64,000 nucleotides of DNA, taken from Pseudomonadota bacterium (GTDB lineage Bacteria; Pseudomonadota; Alphaproteobacteria; Reyranellales; Reyranellaceae). The stretch's first letter is position 1; each line of letters begins with the position of its first letter. The translations under genes were made by a program, and so were the position numbers. Below the pieces are notes generated by a model. The model did no database searches. It was not told the origin of the DNA and was given only the letters and a program-made list of their open reading frames with translations. Below, piece by piece: positions 44,234 to 52,416 of the stretch. The stretch spans positions 99,480 to 163,479 of the forward strand of contig JAFEFF010000201.1 in assembly GCA_018240745.1 (NCBI GenBank), written 5' to 3'.

Positions 44234-45441
44234 GCGAACGCCTGCCGCTTTCGGGCCTGCTGGTCCTCGACATCAGCACCTTCATCGCCGCCCCCGCCGC
44301 GGCGGTGGCGCTGGCCGACTACGGCGCCGACGTGATCAAGATCGAGGCGCCGGGCGAAGGCGACCCGCACCGCCACAACTACAAGCGCGCCGCGACCTAT
44401 CCGAGGAGCGAGAGGAATTTCCCGTTGCAGCTCGACGGCCGGCTGAAGCGTTCGCTGGCGATCGACCTCAAGAAGCCGGAAGCGCGGCCGGTGCTGGAGA
44501 AGCTGGTCGGGCGCGCCGACATCATGATCGTGAACTTCCCGCCGCCCGCGCGCGAGCGCTTGCGGCTCCGCTTCGAGGACATGCAGGCGATCAACCCGAA
44601 GCTGGTCTACTGCTCGTTGACCGGCTACGGCGAGACCGGCCCCGACCGCGATCGGCCGGGCTTCGACGTGACGGCTTACTTCGGCCGCTCCGGCATCCTC
44701 GACGCCGCGCGCTACGAAGACGGCCCGCCGGGCTTGTCGCTGCCGGCGCAGGGCGATCGCGCCACGGCGATGACGCTGGTGGCCGCGATCCTGCTGGGCC
44801 TGCGCCATCGCGACCAGACGGGCGAGGGCTGCTGGGTCGGCACATCGCTCTATGCCAACGGCGCCTGGGCCAACGGCACGACCATCGCCGGCGCGGCAAT
44901 CGGCGGCAGGCTGGTGACGCGCGAGCCGCCGCACAAGCCAAGGAACGCGCTCACCAATCTCTATCGCACCCGCGACGACCGATGGCTGCAGCTGCTGATG
45001 GTGCGCGACGACCGCCTGTGGCCGACCTTCTGCGACGTGATCGGCCGGCCGGCGCTCGCGACCGACCCGCGCTATGCCGAGCGCGAGGAACGCCGCCGGC
45101 GCGCTCTGGAGCTGCACGCCGAGATCGCGCCGATCTTCGCGTCGAAGACCTATGCCGAGTGGGAAGCACTGCTGTCCGGGACCGGCATCCCGTTCGGCGT
45201 GATCGGTCGCGTCGCCGACGTAGTCGACGACGAGCAGGCCCGACACGCCGGCATCTTCGCCGAGACGACCAATCCCGAGGTGCCGCGCACGGTCAACAAT
45301 CCGATCCGGCTGGGCTTCGCCAAGCCGAGGATGTCCGGCAAGCCGCCGGCAGTCGGCGAGAACTCGGCGGAGATCCTGCGCGAGCTGGCCTACAGCGAGG
45401 CCGAGATCGAGGCGCTCAGGAAGGCCGGCGCGCTGGGCTGA
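44230..45441 (+). CDS. CaiB/BaiF-family CoA-transferase (second of tandem pair)
   Basis: A 403-residue paralogue of the preceding gene, collinear from end to end with the same key stretches (SLTGYGETGPDRDRPGFD; catalytic Asp176 in PAQGDRATAM). The start ATG overlaps the previous stop (ATGA). Differences cluster in residues 45-70 and 170-260, where substrate contacts are expected. The two could be a recent duplication with split specificity or could form a heterodimer. The 3' end overlaps the convergent DUF1194 gene by 26 bp. Confidence 0.9.
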   Translation: MSERLPLSGLLVLDISTFIAAPAAAVALADYGADVIKIEAPGEGDPHRHNYKRAATYPRSERNFPLQLDGRLKRSLAIDLKKPEARPVLEKLVGRADIMIVNFPPPARERLRLRFEDMQAINPKLVYCSLTGYGETGPDRDRPGFDVTAYFGRSGILDAARYEDGPPGLSLPAQGDRATAMTLVAAILLGLRHRDQTGEGCWVGTSLYANGAWANGTTIAGAAIGGRLVTREPPHKPRNALTNLYRTRDDRWLQLLMVRDDRLWPTFCDVIGRPALATDPRYAEREERRRRALELHAEIAPIFASKTYAEWEALLSGTGIPFGVIGRVADVVDDEQARHAGIFAETTNPEVPRTVNNPIRLGFAKPRMSGKPPAVGENSAEILRELAYSEAEIEALRKAGALG

Positions 45442-46144
45442 CGCTGGCGATTTCCCGGATCAGCTTCTTGGTCAGCGCGCGGCCAAACGAGTCGTGACTT
45501 TCGGCGACGACGGTGAAGGCGCCGGGCCCGCCGATCACGTTGTCCTGGAAATATTTCTCGAGGCCGCCCGGCGGATTGGTGTGCTCCGGCCGGAACGATT
45601 CGCCCCGCGGCGTCAGGATCACCAGGGCGTTGATCACGATGTCCCTGGCGACGGCTTCGTCGCGCGCGTCGTTGACCGAGCGGCCGGAGTTGTTGTTGCC
45701 GTCGCTGGAAATGTCGATGACGCGCCGCTCCGACGTGTAGGGCGCGCGCTCGAGCTGGCGCACCGAGTAGTCGATCGCGCCGCCGATCGCGGTGCTGCCG
45801 GCGAACGAGCGCGGCGTTTCGGTGAGCTTGTCGCCGAAGCTGTGCGCTGCAGCAGCGCCGTCGATCACCGTCCAGTCGACGACCACGGTCTGCATGCCGA
45901 CCGTCGCCCATTCGACCACGCATACGGCAATGCGCCGATTCGGGCCCGAGGTGATCGCCTTCACGACCGCGGGGTCCGTAAGCGCACCGGCGGTCCCCTC
46001 GCGCTGCAGCCTGAACTTGGGCTCGGTGACGCTGCGCGAGACGTCGACGGCCAGCACCAGCAGCATGTCGACCGGCTCGGCGCCCCTCGCCATCGGCGCA
46101 ATCAAGGTCAGCACCAGGCTCAGCAGTCCAATCAGCCTTGCCAT
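45416..46144 (-). CDS. DUF1194 secreted VWA-like protein
   Basis: A 242-residue protein with a signal peptide (residues 1-21, ending ARGA). A von Willebrand A-like domain follows: LLVLAVDVSRSVTEPKFRLQREG carries the DxSxS metal site, and RVIDISSDGNNNSG is the second loop. The DUF1194 family is common in alphaproteobacteria and probably mediates protein contacts in the periplasm or outside the cell. A GGAGG site supports ATG 46144; an upstream ATG at 46174 lacks one. It is divergent from the DUF962 gene, 28 bp apart. Confidence 0.85.
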   Translation of the reverse strand: MARLIGLLSLVLTLIAPMARGAEPVDMLLVLAVDVSRSVTEPKFRLQREGTAGALTDPAVVKAITSGPNRRIAVCVVEWATVGMQTVVVDWTVIDGAAAAHSFGDKLTETPRSFAGSTAIGGAIDYSVRQLERAPYTSERRVIDISSDGNNNSGRSVNDARDEAVARDIVINALVILTPRGESFRPEHTNPPGGLEKYFQDNVIGGPGAFTVVAESHDSFGRALTKKLIREIASVSPARRPS

Positions 46145-46172
46145 CGAAGGCCTCCTTCCGGACAATTCTGCC

Positions 46173-46505
46173 ATGGCGACCGGCTTCAGAAGCTATGCCG
46201 ATTTCTGGCCGTTCTATCTGCGGGAGCATGCCAGACCTGCAACGCGGGCCGTTCACTATTTCGGCACCATTGCCTCGGCGCTGGTGCTGATCGCGGCCGT
46301 CGTCACGCAGAGCTGGTGGTGGCTGCTGGCGGTGCCGTTCTTCGGCTATGGCCCGGCCTGGTTCGGGCACTTCTTCATCGAGAGGAACAAGCCCGCCACC
46401 TTCCAGGCGCCGGTATGGTCGCTGATCAGCGACTATCGCATGTGCGGCCTGTGGCTGTCGGGCCGGCTCGGCGCCGAACTGATGAAGCACCAGATTCGCG
46501 GCTGA
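46173..46505 (+). CDS. DUF962 (Mpo1-like) membrane protein
   Basis: A 110-residue protein with the DUF962 pattern: YADFWPFYLREHARPATRAVHYFGT, two hydrophobic helices, then GYGPAWFGHFFIERNKPATFQAP. Conserved His residues (H..H..HFF) match the yeast Mpo1 family, an iron-dependent dioxygenase of 2-hydroxy fatty acids. A lipid-oxidising role in the membrane is therefore plausible but not shown for bacterial members. Confidence 0.85.
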   Translation: MATGFRSYADFWPFYLREHARPATRAVHYFGTIASALVLIAAVVTQSWWWLLAVPFFGYGPAWFGHFFIERNKPATFQAPVWSLISDYRMCGLWLSGRLGAELMKHQIRG

Positions 46506-46509
46506 CGAC

Positions 46510-46902
46510 GTGTCGATCCCGGTCCTCCGCGTCGCCAGGCCGAGCGACGACATCGATGCCCTGCTGCCGTTCTATCGTGACGGTCTCGGCCTCGGCGTGC
46601 TCTGCCGCTTCGAGGACCATGACGGCTTCGACGGCATCATGCTGGGGCACGAGAAGGCGCCGTACCATTTCGAGTTCACGCGCGCCCGCGGCCACACCGC
46701 CGGCCGGGCGCCGACCGGGGACAATCTCGTGGTCTTCTATCTGCCTGATGCCGGCGAATGGCGGGCCGCGGTCGAGCGCATGCGTACCGCCGGGTTTGCG
46801 CCGGTTGCGGCGATCAACCCCTACTGGGATCGCGACGGCCTCACCTTCGAGGACCCGGACGGCTATCGGGTGGTGTTGCAGCGGGCGGCCTGGACCCGCT
46901 AG
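46510..46902 (+). CDS. VOC-family (glyoxalase/bleomycin-resistance-like) protein
   Basis: A 130-residue protein with a VOC betaalphabetabetabeta fold; it begins with GTG. Characteristic pieces are IPVLRVARPSDDIDALLPFYRDGLGLGVL at the start, AAINPYWDRDGLTFEDPDGYRVVLQ at the end, and metal-ligand candidates His56 (KAPYHFEF region) and Glu in FEDPDG. Possible roles are lactoylglutathione lyase, dioxygenase or drug binding. It lies 4 bp after the DUF962 gene. Confidence 0.83.
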   Translation: MSIPVLRVARPSDDIDALLPFYRDGLGLGVLCRFEDHDGFDGIMLGHEKAPYHFEFTRARGHTAGRAPTGDNLVVFYLPDAGEWRAAVERMRTAGFAPVAAINPYWDRDGLTFEDPDGYRVVLQRAAWTR

Positions 46903-46975
46903 GACCGCCCCTTGCGTCCCCGGGGGGCGGACGCCACATTGCAGCCCAAACCCGGACTCCCCGTTTCGAGGCCTT

Positions 46976-47908
46976 ATGGAACCGATATTGAAGGGCGCGG
47001 CACCCGCCGCTGCGCCGCCCGCCGATCTGATCAAGGACAGCGACCAGACCAAGTTCGCCAAGGACGTGCTGGAAGCGTCGCGCACCGTCCCGGTGATCGT
47101 CGACTTCTGGGCGCCGTGGTGCGGCCCGTGCAAGACGCTGCAGCCGATCATCGAGAAGGTCGTCACCGAGGCCAAGGGCGCCATCAAGCTGGTCAAGATC
47201 AACATCGACCAGAACCAGATGCTGGCCCAGCAACTGCGTATCCAGTCGATCCCCGCGGTCTATGCCTTCTTCGGCGGCCGCCCGGTCGACGGCTTCATGG
47301 GGGCGGTGCCGGAGAGCCAGGTCCGCGAGTTCGTCGCTCGCCTGGTACAGGCGACCGGCGGCGCGGCCGGCGACGGCGCCGACGATCTCAACGCCGCGCT
47401 CGAGCATGCGACGCAGGCGGTGGCCGACGGCGACTTCCAGCTTGCCGCGCAGATCTACAACGAGCTGCTCGAGGTGGCGCCCGACAACCTGCCGGCGCTG
47501 GCGGGCCTCGCCCGCTGCTACGCCCACGAGGGCCAGGTCGAGCAGGCTCGCGCGGTGCTCGCCAAGGTGCCGACCAAGGACAAGGGCAACGCCGATATCG
47601 TCGCCGTGCAGGCGCAGCTCGATCTCGCCGAAGCCGCCAAGGCGGCCGGCCCGATCGGCGATCTCAAGGCCAAGGCCGAGAAGGACCCGAAGGACTTCCA
47701 GTCCCGGCTCGATCTCGCGATGGCCTACTGGGCCGGCGACCGGAAGCAGGAGGCGATCGACGAGCTGCTCGCCATGATCAAGCTCGACCGCAACTGGAAC
47801 GAGGCGGCGGCGCGGCAGCAGCTCTTGAAGTTCTTCGAGGCGCTGGGCTTCACCGATCCGCTGGCGGTCGCGGGCCGCAAGCGCCTCTCGACCATCCTGT
47901 TCTCGTGA
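46976..47908 (+). CDS. ybbN: Thioredoxin/TPR co-chaperone YbbN (CnoX)
   Basis: A 310-residue protein. A thioredoxin domain (residues ~18-125) has an intact WCGPC motif with Cys49 and Cys52. A TPR-like C-terminal region (LAAQIYNELLEVAPDNLPALAGLARCYAHEG...) ends in the YbbN-type ARQQLLKFFEALGFTDPLAVAGRKRLSTILFS. E. coli CnoX has SxxC in place of CxxC and acts as a chaperedoxin that hands substrates to GroEL. The CxxC here, as in other alphaproteobacterial members, suggests additional reductase activity. Confidence 0.92.
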   Translation: MEPILKGAAPAAAPPADLIKDSDQTKFAKDVLEASRTVPVIVDFWAPWCGPCKTLQPIIEKVVTEAKGAIKLVKINIDQNQMLAQQLRIQSIPAVYAFFGGRPVDGFMGAVPESQVREFVARLVQATGGAAGDGADDLNAALEHATQAVADGDFQLAAQIYNELLEVAPDNLPALAGLARCYAHEGQVEQARAVLAKVPTKDKGNADIVAVQAQLDLAEAAKAAGPIGDLKAKAEKDPKDFQSRLDLAMAYWAGDRKQEAIDELLAMIKLDRNWNEAAARQQLLKFFEALGFTDPLAVAGRKRLSTILFS

Positions 47909-47915
47909 CGTTGTT

Positions 47916-48620
47916 GTGGTGAAGGGGCGCAACCCGTTCGATCCCAGCTTCGAGCAGCTCCCCGAGACGCTGCCGATCTTTCCGTTGTCGGGCGTGCTGC
48001 TGCTGCCCGGCGGCCGGCTGCCGCTCAACATCTTCGAGCCGCGCTACCTGGCGATGATCTTCGATTCCCTGGCCGGCCATCGCATGATCGGCATGGTGCA
48101 GCCGATGCAGCCCGGCGGCTTCGCCGGCGACGGCCTGCCGGTCGAGGACGGCAAGCCCAAGGTGCACAAGGTCGGCTGCGCCGGCCGCATCGTCAGCTTC
48201 AACGAAAGCGAGGACGGCCGGCTGCTGCTGGCGCTGTCCGGCATCTGCCGCTTCGAGATCGGCCGCGAGCTCGACCTGGCGCAGGGCGGCTACCGCCGCG
48301 TCTCGTCGCTGTTCGCACCCTATCGCGCCGACCTCGACCACGCCGACGAGCCGATCGAGCTCGACCGCGAGCGGCTGATGGCGGCGCTCGCCGCCTTCTT
48401 CCGCAGCCGCAACCTCTCGACCGACTGGGAGGCGGTGAAGAAGGCGGCCGACCACAACCTCGTGACCTCGCTGTCGATGGTCCTGCCGTTCGGCCCCGCC
48501 GAGAAGCAGGCGCTGCTCGAGGCCGCCGATACGACCGCCCGCGCCAGGCTGCTGGTCGGCCTGCTGGAGATGGGGGCTTTCGGCCAGCCGCCGGAATCCA
48601 CGCCGCAGCGGGCGAACTGA
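47916..48620 (+). CDS. Lon-protease N-terminal-domain (LON substrate-binding) protein
   Basis: A 234-residue protein consisting only of a Lon substrate-binding domain: LPIFPLSGVLLLPGGRLPLNIFEPRYLAMIFDSL at the N-terminus and a helical tail. No ATPase or protease domain is present, so it is not Lon itself. Such stand-alone domains accompany ybbN in alphaproteobacteria, as here (8 bp gap), and may bind unfolded proteins. It starts with one of two adjacent GTG codons (47916 or 47919). Confidence 0.87.
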   Translation: MVKGRNPFDPSFEQLPETLPIFPLSGVLLLPGGRLPLNIFEPRYLAMIFDSLAGHRMIGMVQPMQPGGFAGDGLPVEDGKPKVHKVGCAGRIVSFNESEDGRLLLALSGICRFEIGRELDLAQGGYRRVSSLFAPYRADLDHADEPIELDRERLMAALAAFFRSRNLSTDWEAVKKAADHNLVTSLSMVLPFGPAEKQALLEAADTTARARLLVGLLEMGAFGQPPESTPQRAN

Positions 48621-48636
48621 TCGGGTATAGTGGGCC

Positions 48637-48858
48637 ATGACCGATTCGCAGCCCGAGCCCTCCGCGGAACCCAGGCGCGGCGGCGTCGATCCGAAGCTGC
48701 TGGAAATCCTGGTCTGCCCGGCAACGCACGGCCCGCTGGAGTATGACGCCGCGGCCGGCGAGCTGATCAGCCGCAAGGCCGGCCTCGCCTATCCGATCCG
48801 CGACGGCATCCCGATCATGCTGGTGAGCGAGGCGCGCGTGCTGAAGGACGTGCCTTGA
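48637..48858 (+). CDS. Trm112-family (UPF0434) small protein
   Basis: A 73-residue protein of the Trm112/YcaR type: [47 protein letters not shown]. Eukaryotic and archaeal Trm112 is a zinc-binding activator of methyltransferases; the bacterial form has only one of the zinc cysteines here, as in many bacteria. Its partner is not known. It overlaps the next start by 4 bp. Confidence 0.88.
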   Translation: MTDSQPEPSAEPRRGGVDPKLLEILVCPATHGPLEYDAAAGELISRKAGLAYPIRDGIPIMLVSEARVLKDVP

Positions 48859-49277
48859 GCCCGGCTGACCGCGGCTTCGCCAAGTCCGCGCCCGCCGGCG
48901 GCAGCTACGAGGCCGACGACGCGCCGTGGCCGGCCGAGCTGCGCGTCTTCCAGAACGAAGGCCGCATCGAGATCGACTTCACCGACGGCAAGAGCGTCGG
49001 CCTGTCGGCCGAGTATCTTCGGGTCGAGAGCCCGTCGGCCGAGGTGCAGGGCCATGGCGGCGAGGCCACCCGGAAGATCGTCGCGGGCCGGCGGCACGTA
49101 AAGATCACCGCGGTCGAGCCGGTCGGCCACTACGCCGTGCGCATCATCTTCGACGACAGCCATGACACCGGCATCTACAGCTGGTCCTACCTGCGCGAGC
49201 TGGCCGACACCTACGCCGACCGCTGGGCCGCCTACCAGGCCGCCCTGCTGTCCCGCGGCCTCAGCCGCGATCCGTGA
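48855..49277 (+). CDS. DUF971 protein (gamma-butyrobetaine hydroxylase N-domain-like)
   Basis: A 140-residue protein that starts with TTG overlapping the Trm112-family stop (TTGA). The DUF971 fold is shown by [41 protein letters not shown] and by [28 protein letters not shown]. The fold occurs as the N-terminal domain of carnitine-pathway dioxygenases and as stand-alone proteins, some linked to Fe-S cluster (ApbC/Mrp) functions. The exact role here is unknown. Confidence 0.86.
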   Translation: MSPADRGFAKSAPAGGSYEADDAPWPAELRVFQNEGRIEIDFTDGKSVGLSAEYLRVESPSAEVQGHGGEATRKIVAGRRHVKITAVEPVGHYAVRIIFDDSHDTGIYSWSYLRELADTYADRWAAYQAALLSRGLSRDP

Positions 49278-49285
49278 TCATGCGT

Positions 49286-49359
49286 CTTGCCGGACCGCGG
49301 GCGTCCCGCCCGCTCATGATCATGATTCCGAGCGGGCCAGAGGCCCGCGGTCCGGCAAG
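49286..49359. repeat. Perfect 17-bp inverted repeat at the start of the FAD monooxygenase gene
   Basis: Arms CTTGCCGGACCGCGGGC (49286-49302) and its exact complement (49343-49359) surround a centre that itself pairs CCCGCTC with GAGCGGG around ATGATCATGAT. The right arm ends 3 bp before the ATG at 49363, so the ribosome-binding region of the monooxygenase lies within the hairpin. No good Shine-Dalgarno is left outside it. Confidence 0.85.
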
Positions 49360-49362
49360 ACC

Positions 49363-50613
49363 ATGAGGGTCCTGATCGCCGGAGCGGGCATCGGCGGCCT
49401 GGTCGCCGCCATGTGCCTGAAGCGTGCCGGCTTCGAGGTCGAGGTGTTCGAGCAGGTGAGCGAGCTGAAGCCGCTCGGCGTCGGCATCAACATCCAGGCC
49501 GGCGCGGTCCGCATCCTGTCTTCGCTCGGGCTCGAGCCCGCGCTGGCCGCCACCGGCATCGAGACGCGCGAGCTGCGCTATGCCAACCGCCACGGCCAGA
49601 CCATCTGGGCCGATCCGCGCGGCCGTCACGCCGGCCTGCCGTGGCCGCAATTCTCGATCCATCGCGGCGAATTGCAGATGATCCTGTTCGATGGCGCCAG
49701 ACGGATGCTCGGCGCCGACGGGATCAGGTTCGGCCGCCGCATCGTCTCCTTCGAGCAGAAGGGAACGAAGGTCACGGCGCGCTTCGCCGATCGCGACGGC
49801 GCCGTCGTCGAGACCGCGGAGGCCGACATCCTGGTCGGCGCCGACGGCATCCATTCGTCGGTCCGGGCGCACTTCCATCCCGACGAGGGCCCGCCCAAGT
49901 GGCAGGGCATCCTGATGTGGCGTGGCGTCACCGTCGGCAAGCCGTACTTGAGCGGCGCCAGCATGGTGCAGGCGGGCCATCACACCCAGAAGTTCGTCTG
50001 TTATCCGATCAGCCGCGCCCATGCCGAGCGCGGCGAGGCGCTGATCAACTGGATCTGCGACCTCTATCAGGGCGAGCACGCGGCTCCGCCGCGCGAGGAC
50101 TGGAACAAGCCGGGCAAGCTCGAGGACTTCCTGCCGCGCTACAAGGACTGGGACTTCGGCTGGCTGAACGTGCCGGAGGTGATCCGCAACGCCCACACCA
50201 TCCTGGAATTCCCGATGGTCGACCGCGATCCGCTGCCGCGCTGGAGCCATGGCCGCATCACGCTGCTGGGCGACGCCGCGCATCCGATGTACCCGATCGG
50301 CTCCAACGGCGCCTCTCAGGCGATCATCGACGGCGAGGCGCTGACGCAGGAGCTTTCGTGCGGCGGCGACCCGGAGGCGGCCTTGCAGCGCTACGAGCAG
50401 CGCCGGCTGCCGCCGATGGCGCGCATCGTCGAGAGCAACCGGCGCAAGGGGATCGACGTCATGCTCGACCTGGTCGAGCAGCGCGCGCCGCAGGGCTTCA
50501 CCGACCTGGAAAGCGTTCTGCCGGCCGCCGAGCTCGACCGCATCGTCGGCGACTACAAGAAGCTGGCGGCGCAGGATCGTGAGACGCTGCTCAAGCTGGC
50601 CGGACGCCAATAA
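49363..50613 (+). CDS. FAD-dependent monooxygenase (aromatic hydroxylase type)
   Basis: A 416-residue group A flavin monooxygenase. The N-terminal dinucleotide motif is GAGIGG (residues 7-12), followed by EVEVFEQVSELKPLGVGINIQ. The DG motif reads ILVGADGIHSSVR, and the second FAD motif is GRITLLGDAAHPMYPIGSNGASQAI. Family members hydroxylate salicylate, hydroxybenzoate and similar rings using NAD(P)H. No aromatic-degradation partners are adjacent. Upstream in-frame codons back to 49162 only translate the repeat and DUF971 and were rejected. Confidence 0.9.
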   Translation: MRVLIAGAGIGGLVAAMCLKRAGFEVEVFEQVSELKPLGVGINIQAGAVRILSSLGLEPALAATGIETRELRYANRHGQTIWADPRGRHAGLPWPQFSIHRGELQMILFDGARRMLGADGIRFGRRIVSFEQKGTKVTARFADRDGAVVETAEADILVGADGIHSSVRAHFHPDEGPPKWQGILMWRGVTVGKPYLSGASMVQAGHHTQKFVCYPISRAHAERGEALINWICDLYQGEHAAPPREDWNKPGKLEDFLPRYKDWDFGWLNVPEVIRNAHTILEFPMVDRDPLPRWSHGRITLLGDAAHPMYPIGSNGASQAIIDGEALTQELSCGGDPEAALQRYEQRRLPPMARIVESNRRKGIDVMLDLVEQRAPQGFTDLESVLPAAELDRIVGDYKKLAAQDRETLLKLAGRQ

Positions 50614-50700
50614 AAAAACCGGCCCCTCTTCGGAACCGGCCGTGGTAGCGGTTTAAACCGGTCATCACATCACCGGCCGCCACCGGGAAGGAACATGGCA
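50614..50700. other. Palindrome-rich spacer after the monooxygenase
   Basis: Directly after the stop comes a run of seven A followed by an ACCGGCC direct repeat (50620-50643), then a GGTTTAAACC palindrome and an ACCGGTCATCACATCACCGG imperfect hairpin. These structures could halt transcription, but the A-run would serve as a T-run only for minus-strand transcripts. I cannot call a standard terminator for the plus-strand gene. Confidence 0.4.
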
Positions 50701-50729
50701 TCTCTTGATGACAGGAATATGGCACCTCC

Positions 50730-50823
50730 GTCATCCCGACCGAAGCCGAGCGCAGCGAGGCGCAGCGGAGGGATCTGTTTTGAAGGCGCGAAAAAGAGGC
50801 CCCTCGGCTTCGCTCGGGGCGAC
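50730..50823. repeat. GTCATCC inverted-repeat element, family B relative
   Basis: Begins with GTCATCCCGACCGAAGCCGAG and ends with CTCGGCTTCGCTCGGGGCGAC, pairing imperfectly. The centre has its own GAGCGCAGCGAGGCGCAGCGGAG direct units. The type is related to the GTCATCCTGAGCGAAGCG element at 27 kb. It lies immediately upstream of murJ, ending 6 bp before its ATG, so it probably includes part of the murJ leader. Confidence 0.65.
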
Positions 50824-50829
50824 GGATAG

Positions 50830-52416
50830 ATGAGCCTCGGCCGGTCGATCTTCACGGTCGGCAGCTTCACGCTGCTGTCGCGCATCGTCGGCTTCGTGCG
50901 CGACATCGTGCTGTCGGCGTTGCTCGGCTCCGGGCCGGTCGCGGACGCCTTCATCGTCGCGTTCAAGCTGCCCAACCTGTTCCGCCGGCTGTTCGCCGAG
51001 GGCGCCTTCTCGGCCGCGTTCGTGCCCCTGTTTGCCAAGGAGTTGCAGGGCGAGGGGCGCGAGTCGGCCCTCGCCTTCGCCCGCCAGGCCCATGCCTGCC
51101 TGCTGATGATCCTGGTGCCGTTCTCGCTGGTCATGATGATCGCCATGCCGGCGGTGATCTGGGTGATGGCGCCGGGCTTCACCGACGACCCGGCGATCTT
51201 CGACAAGGCGGTCACCTTCGGCCGCATCACCTTCCCCTACCTGGTGTTCATCTCGCTCGCCTCGCTCTATGGCGGGGTGCTGAACAGCATCGACCGCTTC
51301 GCCGAAGTCGCCTTCACCCCGACCCTGCTCAACGTCACGCTGATCGGCTGCGTGCTGGGCCTGACGCCGATGCTGCCCGATTCGGGCTACGCCGCCTCGA
51401 TCGGCGTGGCGATGGCGGGTTTCCTGCAATGGCTGTGGCTGATGTTCTCGTGCTGGCGGGACGGCGTCGGCATGAAGCTGGTGCGGCCGCGCTACACCGA
51501 GGACGTGCGCCGGCTGGTGCGGCTCGCCACGCCGGTCGCGATCGGCGGCGGCGCGCAGCAGGTCAGCACGCTGCTCGACGTCGTCTGGGCCTCGCTCCTT
51601 CCCGCCGGCTCGATCTCGGCGCTCTACTACGCCGACCGCATCAGCCAGCTGCCGCTCGGCGTGATCGGCATCGCCATCGGCACCGCGCTTCTTCCGCTCC
51701 TGTCGCGCCAGCTGCGCGCCGGCGAGACCGACGCGGCGATGGCCAACCAGAACCGCGCCATCGAGTTCGGCCTGCTGTTCAGCCTGCCTTCGACCGCCGC
51801 GCTGTGGATCCTGGCCGAGCCGATGATCCGCGTGCTGTTCGAGCACGGCAAGTTCGGTCCCGATGACACGCTGCGCGCCGCCGGGGCGCTCGGCGCCTAT
51901 GCCGTGGGCCTGCCGGCCTTCATGCTGATCAAGGCGCTCACCTCGGGCTTCTTCGCCCGCCAGGACACGCGCACGCCGCTCTACGTCGCCCTGATCGCGA
52001 TCGCCCTGAACGTGGCGCTGAACGCGTTTTTCGTGCTCGGCACGCCCCTGGCGCAGGTCGGCATCGCGCTCGCCTCTTCGATCTCGGGCTGGGTCAATGC
52101 GCTGCTGCTTGCGGTCATCCTGCTGAGCCGTGGCCACTGGCTGCCCGATGCCCGGCTCAAGTCCCGCACCTGGCGCATGATGCTCGCGACCGCCGGCATG
52201 GCGGCAGCCCTCGCCGGCCCGCTCGCGCTGCTGCGCCCCATCCTGGCGCACCCGGACCTGGCCGGCGTTCTCGCGCTGCTCGCCGCGTGCGCGCTGGGCG
52301 GCGCGGTTTACGGCTTGCTGGGCGCGCTGCTGGGCGTGGTGAAACTGTCGGAGCTGCGCTTCCTGCTGCGCCGGCAGCCGGGCCTCAGGCCAGCCGACCC
52401 AGGCGAACAACCGTGA
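50830..52416 (+). CDS. murJ: Lipid II flippase MurJ
   Basis: A 528-residue inner-membrane protein with about 14 helices that flips the peptidoglycan precursor lipid II to the periplasm. Diagnostic pieces are the start TVGSFTLLSRIVGFVRDIVLSALLGSGPVADAFIVAFKLPNLFRRLFAEGAFSAAFVP (first helices with the essential Arg and Asp residues), the NRAIEFGLLFSLPSTAAL stretch and GFFARQDTRTPLYVAL. Length matches MurJ (about 511 aa). Essential in most bacteria. Its 3' end overlaps the convergent aspartoacylase-like gene by 32 bp. Confidence 0.95.
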   Translation: MSLGRSIFTVGSFTLLSRIVGFVRDIVLSALLGSGPVADAFIVAFKLPNLFRRLFAEGAFSAAFVPLFAKELQGEGRESALAFARQAHACLLMILVPFSLVMMIAMPAVIWVMAPGFTDDPAIFDKAVTFGRITFPYLVFISLASLYGGVLNSIDRFAEVAFTPTLLNVTLIGCVLGLTPMLPDSGYAASIGVAMAGFLQWLWLMFSCWRDGVGMKLVRPRYTEDVRRLVRLATPVAIGGGAQQVSTLLDVVWASLLPAGSISALYYADRISQLPLGVIGIAIGTALLPLLSRQLRAGETDAAMANQNRAIEFGLLFSLPSTAALWILAEPMIRVLFEHGKFGPDDTLRAAGALGAYAVGLPAFMLIKALTSGFFARQDTRTPLYVALIAIALNVALNAFFVLGTPLAQVGIALASSISGWVNALLLAVILLSRGHWLPDARLKSRTWRMMLATAGMAAALAGPLALLRPILAHPDLAGVLALLAACALGGAVYGLLGALLGVVKLSELRFLLRRQPGLRPADPGEQP

